Source of the DNA: Harmonia axyridis
Taxonomy: Eukaryota > Arthropoda > Insecta > Coleoptera > Coccinellidae
Direction of reading: 5' to 3'
Assembly: GCF_914767665.1 (NCBI RefSeq)
Contig: NC_059504.1
Span: 16,370,501 to 16,434,500 of the forward strand
DNA: 64,000 bases
The notes under the pieces were generated by a model, which was not told the DNA's origin, ran no database searches, and saw only the letters and a list, made by a program, of their open reading frames with translations. Shown in pieces: positions 33,614 to 43,964 of this stretch (positions within the stretch are counted from its first letter, which is position 1; each line of letters starts with the position of its first letter). A program made the position numbers and the translations under genes.

Positions 33614-33960
33614 TTAGGCGAGAAACAGGGTCGTATTTAAATCAACACAAAATAATACAAAAAAATTGAAATTGACTGAAATTGATGTACAATGTTGAAA
33701 GCACTGATAATTTTTCAAAATATTCGTGAAAAAAAACCTACCAAAAATCATTACAAAAGAGGTAAAACTATAATTCTGTGAAAAAAATAATCCATCGTAG
33801 TACACTGCTGCACTATCCTTATTTGATTCGATAATAGAAAGAAGATAAAGTGAATGTATAATATCGCAGGACCACCCGATAGGAAATGAATAGGTTACAA
33901 AGTTTGACTGATACGCAGAAAGCCACGTGGTGGTAATCCCTCTTAAGAGACTGATTCAAT
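33614..33960 (-). repeat. Dispersed repeat, copy 1 (sister at 54960-55330)
   Basis: The reverse complement of 33840-33960 and 54960-55010 share AGGGATTACCACCACGT and TATCAGTCAAAC. The far parts share AAAATTATAGTTTTAC and TTTCACGAATATTT, translated as KNYSFTSFV in both. It is a roughly 350-bp non-coding repeat in opposite orientation, probably a terminal part of a larger element. Confidence 0.7.
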
Positions 33961-33964
33961 GCTC

Positions 33965-34760
33965 TCGACAAACGATTGGTTTATTTCAATTGCTCTTCTA
34001 TTCACATTTATTATGATCACATGAAAAATATTAGAATATAATAAAATAAATTCTCATTGAATTTTTTGACTAATTTCATATTCTTTCATTATTGTAATGA
34101 TATTCTATTTCATTGAAAAATTTGAATTGAAACTGAAAAAGTCCACTGAATTTGTTTCAACATAAATGAATTCTGGCCGAATCATTCAAAAATATGCGAG
34201 AGATATGCATAGTTTTCAGTTCCATCATTCAATCAATTAACAATTCCCGCATAACCTCACAAATGTTTCCATGGCAGAAACTCGATAAACCTAACCTAAC
34301 CAATTCCTTCAGTCAATTCTGAATACAATAACTGATATCGCATTTTATCATTCTGTCAAACGCGATGTATCTAGAGATTTATATTAGCCAATAAACGTTA
34401 CGCTTGTCATTGAGTGAACGCAGTTCGAACGTTCTTGTGGAGTTATGACAACATTTCATGTTTTTGACACAGGGAGGAAATAGCTGTCTATATGACATAA
34501 TTTGGGGAGGAATAGGAAGTAACATGTTGATGTTATCAGTTAGACAACGGGGTTTACCGTATTAATAGAAATGACGTTTTGCTGGGGGTATATTAAGAAC
34601 AATCTGATTTTGGGGTGAATATATAATATATGGTAATGTGAAGTTTATTCAGTACACTATTAATTTTTATCGTAGCATCGTTTTTTATCATCCTTCTATG
34701 TTTCTTCTCCATTCATAATTATGGTGAACATAAAATTAAATCAATGGAACAATTCTTTAG
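33965..34760. other. AT-rich intergenic stretch, nothing recognised
   Basis: No frame longer than 60 codons and no repeat recognised. Confidence 0.4.
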
Positions 34761-34766
34761 TTTCTA

Positions 34767-35363
34767 TTAGGTGTACAACTTTGCTTCCGCCATTTTGCAA
34801 TAGATGGATAAGTGCTAGTCGAAATGAATAGATCATAGATGTCATACTCAGCTTAGGTATTTGTAAACTGCATTATAAAATTATTCTCGATTAAACATGT
34901 CAGCTTTCGAGCCGAATTCTCGTCATTTGCGGGAGGTTCAAATTTTCTGATTCAATATGAAGAAATCCGCGGCTGAGGCTTATTGAATGCTCTCAAATAT
35001 CCATGGTGAGGCCGCTATTAGTGGAAGAACGTGCCGAGGGTGGTTTCATTTTTTTTTGACGTCGAAGACCATCATGGCGATGAAAGAGAGAATGTTTTCG
35101 AAGATTCAGTATTGGAAGCATTACTTGATCAAGACTCGTGCTAAACGCAACAAGAATTGGTAGGATCATTGGGAGTGACGCAAAAAGCCATTTCAAAACG
35201 CCTGAAAGTCGAGGAAATGATTCAGAAACAAGGAAATTGGGTGCCGTACGAGTTGAAGCCGAGAGATGTTGAACGGCGTTTGTTTGCTTGTGAACTGCTG
35301 CCTACAAGGCAAAGACGGATAGGATTTCTGCATCGCATTGTGCCTGGATACGAAAATTGGGCT
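34767..35363 (+). mobile_element. Mariner, 'TTAGGTGTACAAC' family, copy C, 3'-truncated
   Basis: The 5' TIR at 34767 reads TTAGGTGTACAACTTTGCTT. The coding region begins at about 34899 as MSAFEPNSRHLREVQIF and shows the helix-turn-helix part in pieces, then VTQKAISKRLKVEEMIQKQG, VPYELKPRDVERRLFACE and FLHRIV. It stops being mariner-like at about 35363, just where the first catalytic Asp would follow, and abuts a Crypton fragment. Several frameshifts and stops are present. Confidence 0.9.
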
Positions 35364-35960
35364 AGATCTAGAAAATCTCCACCAGCGTTGACAAGAATTG
35401 TTGCTGTCCATCTTCTTGTACAATCACCAGTGTAAAAGCTTGGAATTATTGGGATTAACATATCTAGCAAGGTTCTCAGGTATTTTATAAACGAAGTGAA
35501 TACCACAAGGTTAACTGTGGATTTACCATTTCCTAAGGATATAAAGAATTTTCTATATGAAAAATGAGATTGTCGGAATGTCAAATATTTTTCAATAACG
35601 AAACAAACACGGCAAATGCCACTAACAGAAGCAACTGCAAAATATAATTCGTGTCTGAAATAGTTACAGTTATCTTGTTTTCAATATTCTTGACATCTTC
35701 TATAGACATCTTGACCAACTCATTACTTGTACAAGCTCCGGCAAATCCAATTAATAAAGCAACTTTTATCATAAAAAATTACTCGTGTGAGTCTGTAACT
35801 ATGAATGAATTCATTGAATTCTTCTCTCATGAAAATTATGCACTTTTTAGCTCTGTCTCATATTTGTCAACTTTCACTTTTCCTTCTTATTGTAAACAGT
35901 CTCGTAACATAAAAATTGCCGGCATTTTGAAGATATATATTCTTTTGCAAGTTTAGCAAA
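35364..35960 (-). pseudogene. Crypton-type tyrosine recombinase, broken C-terminal part
   Basis: Tyrosine recombinases of Crypton transposons join DNA through a catalytic Tyr aided by R-H-R residues. On the minus strand, 35772-35581 reads KVALLIGFAGACTSNELVKM, matching the first-Arg region (GACR..EL.KM in the family; the Arg is Thr here), then DVKNIENKITVTISDT. The adjacent 35584-35364 reads FFISLGNGKSTVNLVVF, then YTGDCTRRWTATILVNAGGD, matching the YTGHCFRRTSAT box with the His replaced by Asp. Key catalytic residues are thus substituted, and the sequence ends at the junction with mariner copy C. Confidence 0.8.
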
Positions 35961-35964
35961 AATA

Positions 35965-38900
35965 CGTTAGTAAATTGCTTCTTCAGCACCTTGAACATGA
36001 TTCTCTTCTCTCCAACAGCCAAACAGTTAATATTATTTCTCGTATAAAATCTTGGACTATTCAGGAAGCAAATTCAAATGTAAACTAATCACAGCCTCTG
36101 AAATATGTATGAACAATTTAGAATTATTTCAGAATATCCCTAAACAGTAGATTCAATGTTAATTTTTCCGATCCCATTGTAATCGAAGGCGAGCCTAAAT
36201 GCAGGTGAGACCAACTGCATAGGTAACATAATCAGTTACACATACTGTACATAGCAACATTGCACATGTTTACATGAGGATTGTAGCGAACACCACAAGC
36301 TTAAATGCCATGTTACAACGCAAAGATTTCTAACATGGCATAGATGTGGTCCAGCATGGTCCGCCATCCTTGTATTCAGTTTCCAATCAGAACATTTGAC
36401 ACGGTCTGGTTGTGACATTGACATCTGATAGTCCTGTGAAGATATAATTTTTCGTTCGCTATGTCTGCGTATATCTGGGTATATTGTTCGCTGAACAAGA
36501 CCTCCGATATAGCTTTGTTGAAAGATACAACGATTGAACCTGTAATGAACATGGGGGTTTCTTTTTGATTCAATGTTTTCGACAATAAATCATTTTAATG
36601 ATTGAAAATATAATTTTTGAGATTGTTGAAATGAACTAATATTCGATCCATTAATTTTTCAATGTTTGTTCGACTTCAGAATCTATTACCTACTTCAACA
36701 TTCATTATGTAGAATTTTTCCCATAAAACCATGTTCAAATCAAGAATATTCATAACTTATCAACACATCGTATTGAGATCTCTTGTAATCAAGGATTATT
36801 CGAAAGTTTTTTCTCTCCAGAACAATTTTATTCTATCGCCGAGCCTTATTCATAATTCCTGAGAAAAAAGGGCCATATTTCGAACTCAACAGAACTTAAT
36901 TCTCTCTCGAAAAATAGAATCATTTCCAGTTATTGTTTGCTTTTTATCTGGACTCTCATAGAATTGTTCGAAAGAACATAACAAAAACTATTAACTTTAT
37001 AAAAGCAAGGAATTTTCATTCAATATTTCATATATATTTCCGAAACTTTGTGAGTAAATATTTTCTTTAATCTCAATGTTGATATAACAAGACCACCACG
37101 ACACAAAATGGAAACCTATTTACTTTAAAAGTAAAAATTCATCCAGCGAAAATATAATTCAGAGTTACTTCTTTGGGTATGCTTAATGAATTATTTAATG
37201 AATAAGGCTATCATTAAAACAATTAAGAAAACGCAGACGTGAAGTCAGGTGCTATCAAGCACTTTTGCACCCTTGAAGACCTCAGTAAAGCATATAGGTA
37301 TCTGTGGTCTTTGAGGTCTAATAGGCGCATCAATGAACAAGCGCTCAAAATCTCCTAACTTCACGTCAGTGCTTCATTTTTTTTACGTTCTGCTTGAATT
37401 TTCATGATTCCGATATAGGTATTTCTTTTCAATAATCTTCTTGAATTCTCATGAAAGACTGAGAAAGTTATTTTATGCTAACACCCAAAATCTCTAAATT
37501 TCAACGGTCTTATTTACGGAATCCCTATTCTGAATTTTTTAGCTCTTTTTTTTCGGTCGTTATCTTGTTTACGGCCGGACGAATGGACATCCTGAATTTG
37601 ATCACGAATTGTCATCAGTGAGTTGAAGCTTATCGTTTGAGTTTATCCTCGTTTTAAAATTCGAAAAAAATACATATATTGGACAAATGATAGTGCGATC
37701 TATCTGTCCAGTGACGGCGAGTACTCAAGAACGTGAGATTGATGTGGACCACCCTGTTTCATTTCTATTTATCTACCAGTTGTGTAAATCTTCGTCAGGT
37801 CTTTTTTGCTACCAGTTCTGTATGTGTATCTGTTCATTGATTAACCATTTCAATCGATCTATCAGCTGTGTGTATACTAGCTGGATTGATCTATGACTAT
37901 AGTCCTGAAATTCGAAAGCATTAATTCATTATTTGATTGATTTGTTCATAACTTCGTGAAAATCCATTTATTCCATTTTTGATATTAAATACGAGGTGTT
38001 CAACTTCCTCTATTTTATTACGTGAATAACAATAATTGATTCTCTATACATTAGCTTCTTCTATTCTGTTATTCTTTGACATTTCTTGAGTTATTGATGT
38101 TCAGTAGTTTATGTCATCTTATCATGGAAAGATATACGCTTCAACAAGGTTTATGAATTCTCAAATTGTTGTATCCATCCTAAAATGAATTCAATTTTTC
38201 GTACAGTTTTGAAATGTTTTTTTTTAATGAATATTCCACTCGTCCTAATTTCCACCAATCACAAACGCGGAATTATTATGAATTAAAAATGGTTTCTGAA
38301 TGGAAAAACTGCATGAAAGCACTTGTTAGTAGTTTTCTCGAGTTAACCCGCGGATAAAATGTCTAAACAACTAGTGTGCTCATTAACTTTTGAAAAACCT
38401 TAAGTTTAAATTGACCACTTTTGAAGAGACCAGCCTTCTTGGATTTTAATGCTATTGATTCCTTTTCACTTGATTTCCGCAACGTTTCTTATGGCGGCGC
38501 TCACGTCTTTCTGTCAATGTCGTTTTGAGGTTAAATCGACAAATGGAAATTTTGAAATGATGCCGTTGATTGGTTAATTTTTTGTATAGCGCCACCTTCA
38601 GAAAGAAAAGGGAAAAGAGACCCATGGCAAGCAAGAATTATCTTAAACATAATCTAATCAGTGAACACACCAGTATTTCAGACATCTTACCCGTGGCAGA
38701 ACTTGACAGCTGTTGTCACCGAAAATTTCAATTATTTTTATTTATACCTACATATTTATTACGTATGCATATAAGAATAGGTAGTTCATTTTGTAAACTA
38801 TGTGTATACATAATAATCTGTTACTCATGAAATAATCTTCTGGAATACCATTTGGGCATCTGATTTTTCCTGAGAAAAAAATCGAAAAGACACAATGCAA

Positions 38901-39765
38901 AGCTTAGAATATAGGTAGAAGGAAAGGAAAGTAAACATTTGTGCTAGATCCCGAATACAAGAGAGATGGAAGTTTAGTGTCGCCAATCACAATCGAGCTA
39001 GCCGATGGTGTGTGCTAGCCATAGGCGTGGAGAATCCTGATTTGATTGTTGAATGCTTTATCAGGAATCCTTTTTTCATAACTTCACAATAGCTACATCT
39101 TCAAACTGAGAAAAACATTGACCCTTTTGAAGCACGAAAGAATTCTCATCAATAAATCACATTGTAAACTATTTTCGAACATCAATTGATAATTTCGAAA
39201 TTAATCAAATTATGTTACGCTACTGCTACAGTGTCCCATCAGACAAGGAGTGACGAATGTTGGCATAAAAACAAATGCATTAGTTACAAGACGATTTCTA
39301 TTCTATTCTTAATTAATCTATAATTCTATTATTAATGTTCTAAGATGCGAAGTAATAATTTTTGAACGAAAAACATTCGTGCAGGTGCAAAAATCCTCTT
39401 CTCCAACTCCTATTTTTGTAGTCACCGGCACTTATGTTTCTTGTTAAAATATTACTAAGCAATGTGTTTTTCGATTTATTTTCGGAAAAATTAGATGCCG
39501 TAACGATATTTCTTAGGAATATTTCCTCTATTTGTTGATTATTAAAATTCATCATTTCTCGGTAGAAGATAATATAGAAACCCAAATTTGCCTAGGTAGA
39601 GGCCTAGGTCGGCAGTTAGGCTATAATGACGGCTCTTAATTAACATAATTAAAGAGTGGAAATGAAAACACTTGTACTCTTTATCAATTAATTCATTATA
39701 ACAACCAAAAAATCAGGTTTCCATCTTCTTAAGTATCCATCAGCAAGTAATGCCATCTATGAACA
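35965..39765. other. Long intergenic stretch without a recognised gene
   Basis: About 3.8 kb with short chance-type frames only. An imperfect inverted repeat, ACGTGAAGTCAGG at about 37239 against CCTAACTTCACGT at about 37353, may mark a small MITE of roughly 140 bp. A more GC-balanced patch with GGCGGCGCTCACG lies near 38495. Nothing else was recognised. Confidence 0.4.
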
Positions 39766-39769
39766 CTCC

Positions 39770-40175
39770 TCCTCAACCGCACAGATACCGCAAACCAATT
39801 CTCTTACATCACCATTCCCCCAGAGCGTCCAACCTCGTCGTCCATGCATTTAAATTCGTCCGCAACGATTCGCCCCATTAAATTTCAATTCCGTCCGAAA
39901 AACAAGACCGTCCGGCGGTGGTTCGACGGCGTGCCACAATTTCTCGGTTCGACGTGCGGTTCCTGCAGCCCGGTAAACGCTGGATCTTGAGGTGGTCAGC
40001 GTTCCGTTTGGCCCCGTGAACTTCCTCCGGAAGACGGGCGTCACCTTGACCGGAAATGCAGCTGAGCGCGACTCCCTCGCGGCGCACTCGTCGGTTTTGG
40101 AATGCCAGGGCCGGAGTTGGGTCGGATTTGGGTCCTTCGATCCGGATGTGGATTTTTACAAGGTGTTTTTGAATT
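39770..40175. other. CpG-rich island with long overlapping open frames
   Basis: Strongly CpG-rich (GTCCGGCGGTGG, CTCGCGGCGCAC). Frames are open on both strands (39992-40306 plus, 39878-40234 minus, 39850-40044 minus), which is expected where stop codons are rare, so this does not prove coding. I recognise no domain in any frame. It may be old host sequence, such as an exon-flanking or regulatory island. Confidence 0.35.
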
Positions 40176-40369
40176 GGAGAATGAAAATGACAGACTCCTC
40201 GAGTAATTTCAAGATGAAGAAGTCCTATAAACATGGGCCCGCAAACGTTTTGTTTTCGAGATACAGGGTGTTGAAATTTGATTTTTTTTTCAAGTTTTTT
40301 TCATAGCACCTTCGTTTCACAAGATATTCATTTTTTTTCATCGTGTGATATGCTAATTTCGAATGCAAA

Positions 40370-40560
40370 GTTACAGGGTGATATTTTTTCTGGAACTTTG
40401 CCCGCTTCTTTCCCCCAGATTTTTTTTTTTTGTTGGATCACTGGTAGTTAGGAAAAATGTAAAAGGAAACTATGGTCCAGTACCACACTTTTTCGTTTTC
40501 TGTAGTTTTGTCGCATCTGCTACCGATTTCGCTAGAGAAATTCAATTAATTCTCTAGTCG
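40370..40560 (+). repeat. Dispersed repeat, copy 2 (sister at 4800-4990)
   Basis: It starts ACAGGGTGAT near 40373 and matches the reverse complement of 4800-4990 through TGGTCCAGTACCACACTTTT and TAGTTTTGTCGCATCTGCTA. Non-coding. Confidence 0.8.
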
Positions 40561-40652
40561 AGAAAATTCAAATTATTATAAAGATCCACTTAGTACCCTA
40601 ACAGAAGCTAACTCTGCAGAATATTAAAAATTAATATTGGATAATTGGGTTC

Positions 40653-41315
40653 CAGAGCCCGCTCTAGCGTTTCTGCCGCCCTGGCAAAAATACAAGTCGA
40701 CACCCCTTGCAGGTTTGTGGTTTTGTACTAAGCAAAAAAGGGGGGGATAAATTGGTGAAATTGTATTAAAAGATTTTAGTGTGGTAAACTCCACACTTCT
40801 TATATAGAAAGTATTTCAGAAAAGAGGAAATGTTTTTTAAGTGTCCTGCCGCCCTGGCAAAAATACAAGTCGACACCCCTTGCAGGTTTGTGGTTTTGTA
40901 CTGAGCAAAAAAGGGGGGGATGAATTGGTGAAATTGTATTAAAAGATTTTAGTGTGGTAAACACCACACTTCTTATATAGAAAGTATTTCAGAAAAGAGG
41001 AAATGTTTTTTAAGTGTAGGTAATTATTTTTTATGAATTCAAATTTGAATCGAATAGATGATTCAGGAAACGTATTCAACTGAATTGTAAAGAATTAATG
41101 GACATATGGATATTTATGAGTATAATGTATATATAATGCGGTACCTTCGATGGTTTTTGATTTTAATTAAATTTGTCGGTATTCTTTTTTGTTGTTGCTA
41201 ATCTCATTTAGTACTTTGAATTTCTAGACATATGATTTTTGTTGATCAAGCTTGAAATGCCGCATTTGAATTTTGAGCGACCGCCTACCCTGCCTCCCCC
41301 CTAGCATCGGCCCTG
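40653..41315. mobile_element. hAT-like non-autonomous element (probable)
   Basis: The left end CAGAGCCCGCTCTAGC and the reverse complement of the right end, CAGGGCCGATGCTAGG, form an imperfect TIR of the CAGGGCC...CTAG type used by some hAT elements. No 8-bp TSD is visible, so the boundaries or the class could be wrong. The interior is non-coding and contains a tandem duplication. Confidence 0.5.
40673..41018 (+). repeat. 173-bp tandem duplication, two copies
   Basis: CTGCCGCCCTGGCAAAAATA begins at 40673 and again at 40846. The two 173-bp units differ at only a few positions (for example CTAAGC against CTGAGC, and AACTCCACAC against AACACCACAC). The high identity means the duplication is much younger than the decayed elements nearby. 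Confidence 0.95.
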
Positions 41316-41389
41316 CTCATCAGTTACACGAGCATTTCTACTGTCCAATATACGATAATTACTTTTGTTTACAAAGCCACCAGAGAAAA

Positions 41390-41815
41390 ATGTGCTTCGT
41401 CATTGAAGATGATTCGATTCAAAAATAATCATCGAAGCGGCATATGTTCTGCGCATTTCATGGTAAGCCGGATTAAGTTCTTGTATCAACTGAAGCTTAT
41501 AAAGACAAAGAGATACAAATTCAAATGCAAAATACGCCATAGTGTGCCGTAAGAGAGGCCCAAGTGTTGTGCGCGTTGAGGTATGAACAAATTTGGATCT
41601 TCTTCAACAATTTCACTCACAGCAGCCGTATTTTCGGCCAAGCATACATTTTGATGATATATGTACCTTGAGACATCAGTAGCAGATTCAGTCTCTTCGA
41701 TTCTTTCACTGCCTTACCAATTGTATGCTCAGATGAACGTAATGCTCGAAACGTACGTACTACAGAATACTTCTTTTTGTAGGTAGTGAGTTTTCTCAAT
41801 TTTCACATGTTCAGC
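41390..41815 (-). pseudogene. Mariner-superfamily transposase relic (DUF4817 type), middle part
   Basis: The minus strand reads EIVEEDPNLFIPQRAQHLGL, then SYGTLWRILHLNLYLFVF, and after a frameshift IIFNDEAHF, which carries the first catalytic acidic residue. The N-terminal open piece is 41617-41799. The rest of the catalytic domain is missing. A plus-strand relic of the same family lies at 43440-43900 and shares the IPQRAQHLGL..GTLWRILHL block. Confidence 0.85.
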
Positions 41816-41819
41816 AGTA

Positions 41820-42540
41820 GATAAATAAACTTTGGAGTATCACATTGTCGTGGGGATTATAAAAATACTGATGGACAACCGACGAGAACTTTATTGTGGT
41901 ACAGCACTTGTAAACATCCTTGAATACTCTACTAACCCAACTAGACATCATCTCCCCTGAACTCTCCTTTTCCCAGTTTTATTCCTGGGCAACAAACATA
42001 AAATCAAATTGTACACCGTGAATTTCTTCTTCCTTCTCTTATTCTCTAAGTTGTATGCCTGCGCAATGATATCATGGTACCTGCACACTAATTAGGGTAG
42101 AGGAAAGATATTCTCTATCTTCTTCTTTCTGAGAACCTCATGAATGAGAAAGTTCTATGCACAAGCACAAGTACATTTATATTAAGTATTGTGACGACAA
42201 ATTCGGCTAGACACAGACAATATGTCTTATTGCTTCTTGTTGCCATAAGTCCATATTGTTAAATGGCTAAACCTTCAACTTAACACATAAGGCTTCGGAC
42301 GACAGATCTTTTTGTCATAGTTCATTTCAACAGGACTGTGCAACTCCGATCACGACACGGTTAACCCAGTATTATCGCGAGGGTTACAAAACTTTTCGAA
42401 TTTTTTTGTTTTCAATTCAATAGTGAGACAATGTCTGTAACCCAATAATTGTATATAAAAAAATAACAGTCCTCAATATTCCGAGAAGATCGTCAAATAA
42501 TAACGTAAAACATTAATTTATATCTCATATTCAACGATGA
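41820..42540. other. Intergenic stretch, nothing recognised
   Basis: AT-rich. No frame or repeat recognised. Confidence 0.4.
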
Positions 42541-42551
42541 ATCTACCCCCA

Positions 42552-42779
42552 TTAAAATCTTCCCGTTTCCATCAAAATCAAATTAATAACATCACGGGGA
42601 GAATCACAAACATTTAGACGAATCCCATCCAGGAAATAACCCCCAAAGAACCCTTTCCCTTCAAGTTCCAACAGAACGGACACGATCTTCCCCCTTCCCT
42701 TTACATCCCTAACGTAAGTGAATACGGGTCTCAAACCCCTTAAACCGTTCCGGGAGCTCCAGTCGGTGAAATTCGTCAA
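42552..42779 (-). other. Unidentified open frame, 75 codons, balanced composition
   Basis: The frame reads MTNFTDWSSRNGLRGLRPVF, then GKIVSVLLELEGKGFFGGYF and NVCDSPRDVINLILMETGRF. Its composition is protein-like and less AT-biased than the neighbourhood. I recognise no family. It could be a small exon, a relic, or a chance frame in a GC-richer island. Confidence 0.25.
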
Positions 42780-42789
42780 GAAAATTGAA

Positions 42790-43430
42790 TTTCAAAAAGA
42801 TAAATATTTAGTTTGAGAAATCAGTTAATTAAGTTGAACTTTGTCGCGAGTGAAACTGGCGAGATTCTGAGATTTTGAGGGGCCCTCACGCTGTCGCAAC
42901 TCACGTTTCATATTCAATTAAGGTATGGCTCTTGGGCATACGTTATGCCGGGATTTCGGCTCGTTTTCCCGGAAATATGAACTGCGCCATGATTCACCGT
43001 GGCATTTTTTTCCTTATCTCAGGCAGGATCGTACACGATCTCTCTTCTTGTGTAGGTTAGACGTAGTCTGATGGAGTTCTGGCTCATATACAGGCTAGGG
43101 TTAATTGAGGAGAATGTTATGCTGGAATACCTCGTAGAAAATTTGTCGGAAATATACGTTTTGGTGATCTGAGTGTGGTGGATGGGAAAATTTAACGATT
43201 TTGAATGCTGGAATAATAGGAGGAATGGGTAGAGCACTGATGTACCCTCAGGAGCTTTTTTCCCAATTAAGCAGAGGAATCCTTCTCCTACACTTACAGA
43301 AAATCGAACAGTGTGGGACTCTGCGTTTGGAGCACAAGACCTACCTGACTGAACCTAATCTAGGGCAGCTTCTACTGGGGTCTCTATGTCGTGGTCCAGC
43401 TTTGCAGCCCTGTTTCAATGCCATATGTCA
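42790..43430. other. Intergenic stretch without a recognised gene
   Basis: It is more balanced in base composition than average. The plus-strand frame 43201-43470 (89 codons) has no known domain. Confidence 0.35.
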
Positions 43431-43439
43431 AACAGAACT

Positions 43440-43960
43440 GCAATCTGAAGCGTTTTGTTTAACTATTTAACAATATGGACCGCTTCGTGAAAACTTACTA
43501 CAAAAATAATAATTCTGTACGTTTCGTGCATTACACATTATGGTAGGCATAATCATTGATCTGATCGTACGATTGGTAAGACAGTGAAAACATTCGAAGA
43601 TACTGGATCTGTTACTGATGTTTCGATGTTTATACATCATTGAAATGCACGCTCAACCAAAAATATTGCTGTTGTAAGTGTGTTGAAGAAGATCGAAATT
43701 TATCCATTCCTCAACGCGCACAACATTTGGGCCTTCTTTACGGCACGCTATGGCGTATTTTGCATCTTGATATGCATATCTTCTTCTTCTTTCTTGTAAG
43801 GTTCAGTTGACACAGGAGCGCATGGAATGCATAGAACATGGGCTGATTGGGTGCTTATACAACAACGTTTTGATTATTATGAAATTTTCATAAAAATAAC
43901 TGATTTTGATCAAAATAATTCAACAATTTCTGAAGGTTGTTTGAGCGTTTATCTTTCCAT
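43440..43960 (+). pseudogene. Mariner-superfamily transposase relic (DUF4817 type)
   Basis: It starts at about 43474 as MDRFVKTYYKNNNSVRFV, the N-terminal helix-turn-helix start of the family. It continues in pieces to VEEDRNLSIPQRAQHLGL and GTLWRILHLDMHIF, then decays near 43870. It is the same family as the relic at 41390-41815, in the opposite orientation about 2 kb away. The catalytic part is lost. Confidence 0.82.
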
Positions 43961-43964
43961 CATC

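Noticed and set aside
35222..35584. 120-codon minus frame as a single protein
   Set aside because: Its N-terminal part is Crypton and its C-terminal part is antisense mariner, so it is a junction artefact.
37238..37380. MITE at 37.2 kb
   Set aside because: Only about 13 bp at each end pair and the interior pairing is weak. Mentioned within the intergenic entry but not called as an element.
39878..40234. 118-codon minus frame in the CpG-rich island
   Set aside because: Frames are open on both strands because stop codons are rare in this composition. No motif favours either strand.
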